From assembly GCA_014534415.1 (NCBI GenBank), contig JACVRM010000007.1, forward strand, positions 1-27,132: DNA of 27,132 bases. The letters are read 5' to 3'. This DNA comes from Thermoleophilia bacterium. Lineage in GTDB: Bacteria; Actinomycetota; Thermoleophilia; Gaiellales; Gaiellaceae. The notes under the pieces were generated by a model. That model saw only the letters and a list, made by a program, of their open reading frames with translations, was not told the origin of the DNA and ran no database searches. Position 1 is the stretch's first letter. Each line of letters opens with the position of its first letter. Shown here piece after piece: positions 21,497 through 27,132 of this stretch. A program made the translations under genes and the position numbers.

Positions 21497-22327
21497 CTAG
21501 CTGTCTTCTACTTCTGCTGCCGCATGGGCGACGCGATCCGCGTCACGCGCGGAAGCAACCGGCTCGAGCGGCCAGACGACGACGTCCTGGCGGGCGGCGT
21601 AGTGCAGGAGCGGCGGCGCGTCGGGAAGCGCTACCGGCCGCGGCACCATCGTGTTCTCTTCGATCTTGGCCTCCGCGAGCTGGAGCAGCCAGGGTGGGTG
21701 GTGAATCTCCGCGCGGTAGAGCCGCCGGGCCTCCCACGTGTACAGGCAGTACCGCTCCGCAAGGAAGTGCTCGAGCGTCCCGGGGTCGGCGTTGAAGACC
21801 GCCCCGGCCGGGCGGTATCGCGCTCGATACGCCCGCGGATGCGAACCCGGCTCGACGCGCATACTCGCGAAGAGAATGTGCGAGCCGCGCCGCCGCGCGC
21901 TCATCTTCGCTCGGAAGTACGGCAGCCGGTAGAAACGCCGGGCGGCCGCGACCGCGAACGAGCTGCCTGCGTCGAGACTCAGGAAGAAGATGCCCGGCTT
22001 CGAGCCGTCGGTGACGTACGTGCGCACGTTGAGTTCTGGGAACTCCGACGCGGGCGGCACGGGAAGCATCCCGCGCAAGCGCAGCCCGGTCAGCCGGAAG
22101 GGCGTGATCCCCAGAAACGCCTCACCCTCGTGCGTGTCGAGCTCGAGCACGTCAGGGACGAGGGCGCGCAGAGCGGTCTCCGGCACGCGCCAGTGCGCGA
22201 AGAGCAGGTCGCGCCATGTCTGGCCCATCAGCCAGCGCCCGGGCGGCACAGGCCACGGCCGGTGGGCGACGACCGACAGCGAGTTCGACTGACGGGCGGA
22301 CGCCCGGATGAGCTCCAGCGGATTCAT
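21497..22327 (-). CDS. DUF2071 (YqjF-like, acetoacetate decarboxylase superfamily) protein
   Basis: The protein has 276 residues. The family core is seen in WRDLLFAHWRVPETALRALV (38-57), FLGITPFRLTGLRLRG, FPELNVRTYV and KPGIFFLSLDAGSSFAVAA, with the C-terminal YTWEARRLYRAEIHHPPW. DUF2071 proteins are related in fold to acetoacetate decarboxylase but have no proven activity. The gene sits between hppD and hmgA with gaps of 10 and 37 nt, so it is part of the tyrosine/homogentisate unit. That pathway ends in fumarate and acetoacetate, which makes a role on a beta-keto acid intermediate an attractive but untested guess. ATG 22327 has no clear SD and is probably coupled to hppD. Confidence 0.87.
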   Translation of the reverse strand: MNPLELIRASARQSNSLSVVAHRPWPVPPGRWLMGQTWRDLLFAHWRVPETALRALVPDVLELDTHEGEAFLGITPFRLTGLRLRGMLPVPPASEFPELNVRTYVTDGSKPGIFFLSLDAGSSFAVAAARRFYRLPYFRAKMSARRRGSHILFASMRVEPGSHPRAYRARYRPAGAVFNADPGTLEHFLAERYCLYTWEARRLYRAEIHHPPWLLQLAEAKIEENTMVPRPVALPDAPPLLHYAARQDVVVWPLEPVASARDADRVAHAAAEVEDS

Positions 22328-22337
22328 CCGTACGGGA

Positions 22338-23438
<1,101 letters not shown>

Positions 23439-23445
23439 CCGCGGG

Positions 23446-23451
23446 ATCTTA
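23446..23451 (-). promoter_or_regulatory. Putative -10 element (TAAGAT) of the hppD unit
   Basis: TAAGAT on the minus strand is 7 nt before GTG 23438, in the 39-nt gap behind the small beta-CA-like gene. No -35 match was seen at 16-19 nt. Confidence 0.5.
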
Positions 23452-23477
23452 TCGGCGCTCGCTGTAGGCCCGGACCC

Positions 23478-23837
23478 TCACGCGACCCGGACGACGGTCA
23501 CGTCGCCTCCTTCTCCGAAGAGCTCGTAGTGGATTGCGCGCGCGAACTCCTCGGCGCGTGCCCTGGCCGCACGGTGGAGCTTCCGCCGGATCTCGTCGTT
23601 GGACTCGCCGGAGAACCCGAGGCAGCGATCGCCGTGTGCCGCCCAGCCCATGTGCAGCGCGCCCTCGCGGTATGCGAGGCGCCCCGCGTTCGTCGTTCCG
23701 GGGTATGCCGGAGCACCTCCGGGCCGCGCCTCGATCCAGTACTCGTCGGGCCCGAGCCCCGTTGCGGCTTCGAAGGCCTCCATCGTCCGGCGGTGAAAGC
23801 GCCTGTCGGCGCAGAGTTGCAGGTAGCCCAGCTCCAC
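23478..23837 (-). CDS. Small protein with beta-carbonic-anhydrase-like metal-site pattern (119 aa)
   Basis: Starting at GTG 23837, the protein begins ELGYLQLCADRRFHRR. C9-A-D11-R-R13 matches the C-x-D-x-R motif of beta-carbonic anhydrases (zinc ligand plus Asp/Arg dyad) directly after a hydrophobic strand. About 25 residues on, IEARPGGAPAY (35-45) sits where those enzymes have RNAGN. Then MGWAAHGDRC (63-72) gives a His and a Cys after another strand, but spaced H-x3-C rather than the usual H-x2-C. Order and spacing of the three blocks fit a minimal beta-CA fold, though the protein is shorter than known enzymes (about 160 or more). Activity is uncertain. TACGGT lies 9 nt before the start. It is a separate unit from hppD and divergent from the cyclase fusion. 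Confidence 0.6.
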   Translation of the reverse strand: MELGYLQLCADRRFHRRTMEAFEAATGLGPDEYWIEARPGGAPAYPGTTNAGRLAYREGALHMGWAAHGDRCLGFSGESNDEIRRKLHRAARARAEEFARAIHYELFGEGGDVTVVRVA

Positions 23838-23895
23838 GGGGCGCGCACCGTAGCGCCGGCGCGGCCGCAGCGCGCCGGTAGCTGCTGGCGCCCGA

Positions 23896-23926
23896 TTGAC
23901 ATTCGCAGTGGCGGCGCTCTTACTGT
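23896..23926 (+). promoter_or_regulatory. Promoter of the cyclase fusion gene
   Basis: A perfect TTGACA (23896-23901) is followed after 19 nt by TACTGT (23921-23926), and GTG 23932 comes 5 nt later. The spacer is long, but this is the best -35 in the window. The short distance to the GTG suggests a leaderless mRNA. Confidence 0.55.
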
Positions 23927-23931
23927 CGGCT

Positions 23932-26900
23932 GTGGTTGCGCGCCGCCGCGGCACCGTCACGTTCGTGTTCACGGACATCGAGGGGTCGACGCGGCTGGTT
24001 CACGAGCTCGGCGAGCGGTACGGCGAGGTTCAGAGCACACACCGGCGCCTGATTCGGACGGCGTTCGCGGCGCACGGGGGCGACGAGGTCGACACGCAGG
24101 GTGACTCGTTCCTGTACGTCTTCGGGCGCGCGCGCGACGCCGCGCTTGCGACGGCGGACGCGCAGCGGGCATTGGCCGCCTGCGAGTGGCCGGACGGCGT
24201 CCAGTTGCGCGTCCGGATGGGCATGCACACCGGCGAGCCCGGCGTGTCCGAGGAGGGCTACCACGGCGTCGGCGTCCACCGCGCCGCCCGCGTAATGGCG
24301 GCCGCGCACGGCGGCCAGGTGCTCGCCTCGCAGGCGAGCGCGGCCGTGCTCGGCGACGAGCGGCTGCCCGGCATCGAACTGCGCGACCTCGGTCAGCACG
24401 AGCTCAAGGACCTCGACCGCCCCGAGCGGATCTTCCAGCTGGACATCGACGGGCTGCCGACGGGATTCCCGCCGCTGCGGACGCAGACGGCTGCCGTCGC
24501 GCGTCCTTTCTACCGCCGCCCGCTCCTGGTCGGCGCCGCGGCCGGCGTGGTGGCCGCGGCCGTGGCGATCCCCGTCTTCGCGATCGCCGGCGGCTCCGGC
24601 GGCGGACAGACGCTCGACGCCGTGCAGGACAACGCCGTCGCAGCGATCGACGCAAGCTCGGGCGACATCGTGGACGAGGCACCCGATATCCCCTCGCCGG
24701 AGCGCGTCGCGGCCGGCGCAAACGCGGTCTGGGTGACGAGCTCCAAGGGCGGCGGCAGCGTGATACGTCTCGATCCCGAAAGCCACGACGTCGAGGACAC
24801 CATCGAAGTCGGCAGCGGGCCGCAGGGCATCGCCTACGGCGCCGGCGCCGTCTGGGTCGCAAACAGCCTCGACGGCACGGTCTCGCGGATCTCTCCCGAG
24901 ACGAACGAGGTCGTCGAGACCTACTCCGTGGGCAATACGCCGAGCGCGATAGCCGTTGGCCACGATTCGGTCTGGGTGACGAACGCGGACGACCGCACGG
25001 TCTCGCGGGTCGACGCCACGACCGGGGACGCCCGAACGACGATTCCGGTCGACGCCGCCGCCCGCGGGCTGGCGATCGGTGGGGGTGCCGTCTGGCTGAC
25101 CGATCCGGTCGGGAACGCCGTCGTCCGCCTCGACCCGGCCTCGCAGACGGTCGTGGGCAGGATCAACGTCGGCAGCGGACCGACTGCGATCGTGTACGGC
25201 GAGGGCCGCGTTTGGGTGGCGAACAACCTCGACGGGACGGTGACCCGCATCGACGTCGCGCGCGGGACGGTGACCGGCACGTACCCCGTCGGCGTTGCGC
25301 CCAACGGGATCGCCGTCGCTCGCGACGCCGTCTGGGTCACGGACGAGGTGACCGGCGCGCTCGTGCGGGTCGACCCGGAAACCGGCGAGGCGGTTCGGAC
25401 GAGGCTCGGTGGACGGCCGGAGGGAGTGTCGGCGGTGGAGGACTCGATCTGGGTGGCGGTCCAGGCCGCCGGCGACGCCCATCGCGGCGGGACGCTGAAG
25501 ATCGCCTGGCGCAAGGGCGACTTCGTCTCGATCGATCCCGCGCGCGCGTACGGCCCCCTCCCATGGCAGTTGCTCGCCGCAACGAGCGACGGGCTCGTCG
25601 GGTTCAAGAAGGTCGGCGGAGCGGACGGAAACACCCTCGTGCCCGATCTTGCGATCACGCTTCCCGCACCGACGGACGGCGGCCGGACCTACCGTTTTCA
25701 GCTGCGCGAGGGCGTCCGTTTCTCCACAGGACGCGAGGTCAAGCCGTCGGACATCCGCTACACGCTCGAGCGAATGTTCCGCGCGCCGCCCGACGGGCGG
25801 CCGGACTTCTACGCCGGAATCGTCGGCGGAGACGCGTGTCTGAAGCATCCGCGGCGGTGTGACCTCGGGAGCGGCGTGGTCGCCGACGACAAGGCCGGCA
25901 CCGTGACGTTCCACCTGCGCGAGCCGGACCCCGAGTTCCTCTACAAGCTCGCGATGCCGTTCGCGTTCGCGCTGCCGGCCGGCACACCCGTCAAAGGCGA
26001 TCGGCCGGTGCCGGGCACGGGTCCCTACCGCATCGCCGAGTACCGAAAGGAGCGCCGGATCCGACTCGTGCGCAACGAGCACTTCCGCGTGTGGTCGCGT
26101 GCCGCGCAGCCCGACGGCCTTCCGGACGCGATCGAGGTCTCGGTGATCCCCTCCGCAGCCCGGCAGGCTGAGGGCGTGATCGCGGGTCGCCTCGACGTCA
26201 CGTCGGACGTCGCGCGAGCGAAGATCGAGGAGGCGCGGACGCGCCACGCCTCGCAGCTCCACGTGACGCCGGCCGCTCTAACCATCGCGATCCTGCTCAA
26301 CACGCGCCGTGCGCCCTTCGACGATGTTCGCGCGCGCCGGGCTGTCGCGTACGCGCTCGACCGCAGCCGGATCGTGGAGGACCTTGGAGGATCGGAATTC
26401 GCCGCGCCGACGTGCCAACTCCTGCCACCTAACTTCCCCGCATATCGCTCGCACTGCCGGTATACGACCGGGGCGGGCGACTCGTGGACCGCGCCGGATC
26501 GAGTTCGCGCCCGCCGACTCGCGCGAGAGTCCGGAACGACTGGAGCGACCGTCAACGTGCTCGTCCTCGCGCAGGGCTACCAGCCGCTCGTGAGCACGTC
26601 CCGCGCCCTGGTCGGCGCGCTCCGGCAGCTTGGCTACGGGGTGCGCGTCCATCGGCGCTCCGATCCCGAGGGCTACTTCGGCGAGTTCTATTCGGGAGGC
26701 GCTCGGTACGACGCGGCCACCACGGCCTGGGCGCAGGACTACCCCGCTCCCGGCAACTTCCTCGAGGGAATCGTCGGCTGCGTCCAAAACCCGTATTCGT
26801 GCGACCGGGCGATCGATCGAAGGATTCGGGCAGATCGCGCCTTGCAGGCCCGGGATCCGCAGGCGGCCGTCAATGCATGGGCCGCCCTCGACCGCGAGCT

Positions 26901-27027
26901 GGCGCGTCGGGCCGGGGCGATCGGGGCGATCAACCTCCGCGCAATGGACTTCGTGTCGAGGCGGGTCGGCAACTACCAGCACCACCCGGTGTTCGGAATG
27001 CTGCTCAGCCAGGTCTGGGTGCGCTGA
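23932..27027 (+). CDS. Transmembrane fusion: class III cyclase domain, beta-propeller and family-5 solute-binding domain
   Basis: The protein has 1031 residues. The cytoplasmic cyclase-homology domain (about 8-180) has the metal-binding Asp15 (TFVFTDIEGSTRL) and Asp58 (DTQGDSFLYVF). The substrate-specifying Lys is replaced by Asp54, and the transition-state Asn by His116 (VGVHRAARV), with Arg120 kept. One transmembrane helix (198-219) follows Arg-Arg. Residues 225-515 form a YVTN-type propeller with seven VW motifs. Residues about 519-1031 are an SBP_bac_5 (peptide/nickel-type) binding domain with GGTLKIAW, YRFQLREGVRFSTGREV, PGTGPYRI and RRAVAYALDRSRI. Three close cysteine pairs (636/643, 828/842, 950/957) lie only in this part, fitting an oxidising exterior. 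GTG 23932 was chosen because the residues before it overlap the promoter. No permease or ATPase genes are adjacent. Confidence 0.9.
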   Translation: MVARRRGTVTFVFTDIEGSTRLVHELGERYGEVQSTHRRLIRTAFAAHGGDEVDTQGDSFLYVFGRARDAALATADAQRALAACEWPDGVQLRVRMGMHTGEPGVSEEGYHGVGVHRAARVMAAAHGGQVLASQASAAVLGDERLPGIELRDLGQHELKDLDRPERIFQLDIDGLPTGFPPLRTQTAAVARPFYRRPLLVGAAAGVVAAAVAIPVFAIAGGSGGGQTLDAVQDNAVAAIDASSGDIVDEAPDIPSPERVAAGANAVWVTSSKGGGSVIRLDPESHDVEDTIEVGSGPQGIAYGAGAVWVANSLDGTVSRISPETNEVVETYSVGNTPSAIAVGHDSVWVTNADDRTVSRVDATTGDARTTIPVDAAARGLAIGGGAVWLTDPVGNAVVRLDPASQTVVGRINVGSGPTAIVYGEGRVWVANNLDGTVTRIDVARGTVTGTYPVGVAPNGIAVARDAVWVTDEVTGALVRVDPETGEAVRTRLGGRPEGVSAVEDSIWVAVQAAGDAHRGGTLKIAWRKGDFVSIDPARAYGPLPWQLLAATSDGLVGFKKVGGADGNTLVPDLAITLPAPTDGGRTYRFQLREGVRFSTGREVKPSDIRYTLERMFRAPPDGRPDFYAGIVGGDACLKHPRRCDLGSGVVADDKAGTVTFHLREPDPEFLYKLAMPFAFALPAGTPVKGDRPVPGTGPYRIAEYRKERRIRLVRNEHFRVWSRAAQPDGLPDAIEVSVIPSAARQAEGVIAGRLDVTSDVARAKIEEARTRHASQLHVTPAALTIAILLNTRRAPFDDVRARRAVAYALDRSRIVEDLGGSEFAAPTCQLLPPNFPAYRSHCRYTTGAGDSWTAPDRVRARRLARESGTTGATVNVLVLAQGYQPLVSTSRALVGALRQLGYGVRVHRRSDPEGYFGEFYSGGARYDAATTAWAQDYPAPGNFLEGIVGCVQNPYSCDRAIDRRIRADRALQARDPQAAVNAWAALDRELARRAGAIGAINLRAMDFVSRRVGNYQHHPVFGMLLSQVWVR
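24655..25485 (+). repeat. Seven-fold coding repeat encoding propeller blades
   Basis: The codons for the blade motif (V/I)W(V/L) recur at 24727, 24850, 24970, 25090, 25210, 25330 and 25447. The four central intervals are exactly 120 nt (40 residues); the outer ones are 123 and 117. Typical blade text is AVWVANSLDGTVSRISPET. The last VW motif lacks its outer strands, which are supplied by the first 25 residues of the region (AIDASSGDIVDEA), giving velcro closure of a seven-bladed ring. Confidence 0.85.
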
Positions 27028-27132
27028 CCGGCGCGCGGCGGCGTCCGAGCGCGATGGCGGCCGCGATCAGCACACCGCCCGCCACCTGCACGAGCGTCAT
27101 CGTCTCGGCGAGCAGCACGACGGCGAAGACGA
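27005..27132 (-). CDS. EamA/DMT-family transporter, C-terminal end only
   Basis: The minus-strand frame is open from the window edge to TGA 27007-27005 and reads VFAVVLLAETMTLVQVAGGV, then LIAAAIALGRRRAP. The conserved Glu near the start of the last helix, followed by a helix with GGVLIAAAIAL and a basic tail, is the usual end of a ten-helix EamA permease. The stop lies 23 nt inside the 3' end of the convergent cyclase fusion gene. Only 42 residues are visible, so the family call is tentative and the substrate unknown. Confidence 0.65.
   Translation of the reverse strand, partial: VFAVVLLAETMTLVQVAGGVLIAAAIALGRRRAPVSAPRPG

Noticed and set aside
23896..23931. TTG start of the cyclase fusion giving a hydrophobic N-terminus
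   Set aside because: The TTG is part of a perfect TTGACA -35 element, and relatives of this domain begin a few residues before GTVTF. GTG 23932 fits both.
23920..26262. 780-codon minus-strand open frame opposite the cyclase fusion
   Set aside because: The periodic text only mirrors the propeller repeat on the other strand. The plus strand has clear domains, a promoter and disulfide-type cysteines.

Overview
The window is a stretch of very GC-rich (about 70% by eye), densely packed bacterial chromosome. It has frequent GTG starts, high third-position GC, many 4-nt stop/start overlaps and few Shine-Dalgarno (SD) sites. Together with the gene content (type 2 OMP decarboxylase, DUF2071 and DUF72 proteins, a Roadblock protein, a 'fenitrothion hydrolase'-type membrane protein) this points to a high-GC actinobacterium. 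I favour a deep-branching Thermoleophilia-type lineage (Gaiellales/Solirubrobacterales), but that assignment is inference. No rRNA, tRNA, CRISPR array, insertion sequence or prophage gene was seen.

Layout, left to right. (1) 1-3134, minus strand: uracil-DNA glycosylase, MFS transporter, cupredoxin-like secreted protein and a membrane protein cut by the window edge. All are contiguous or overlapping, and a possible 17-residue leader peptide sits in front. (2) 3165-3986, plus: a DedA protein. (3) 4021-10319, minus: pyrF, dacA, a PfkB sugar kinase, guaB and guaA. guaB has its own promoter-like element and a two-hairpin, attenuator-like leader. (4) 10430-11862, minus: Roadblock protein, a 66-aa membrane protein, pyrE, then hup with its own promoter and terminator. 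(5) 11915-12739, plus: YihY/BrkB membrane protein. (6) 12736-15512, minus: murI, rph, mgtC and rdgB, all overlapping. (7) 15654-17711, plus: a secreted protein of unknown function and a DUF72 protein, each preceded by a copy of the motif TAACAGTnnGTTA. (8) 17677-23438, minus: hppD, a DUF2071 protein and hmgA (tyrosine to homogentisate to maleylacetoacetate), then alkA, a two-domain GNAT protein and an alpha/beta hydrolase. (9) 23478-23837, minus: a small protein with a beta-carbonic-anhydrase-like pattern of metal ligands. (10) 23932-27027, plus: a 1031-residue fusion of a class III nucleotide-cyclase domain, one membrane helix, a seven-bladed YVTN-type beta-propeller and a family-5 solute-binding domain. 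The window ends in the tail of a minus-strand EamA transporter.

Most of the window is housekeeping: purine (guaB, guaA) and pyrimidine (pyrE, pyrF) synthesis, cell wall (murI, dacA), RNA processing (rph), nucleotide-pool and DNA repair (rdgB, udg, alkA) and nucleoid structure (hup). The most novel item is the cyclase-propeller-binding-protein fusion. It looks like a one-protein transmembrane sensor: the outer part carries three close cysteine pairs, and the inner cyclase lacks two usual active-site residues. The second broad signal is that eight genes heading transcription units have a TAnnnT element 5 to 7 nt before the start codon and no SD, which suggests widespread leaderless mRNAs.
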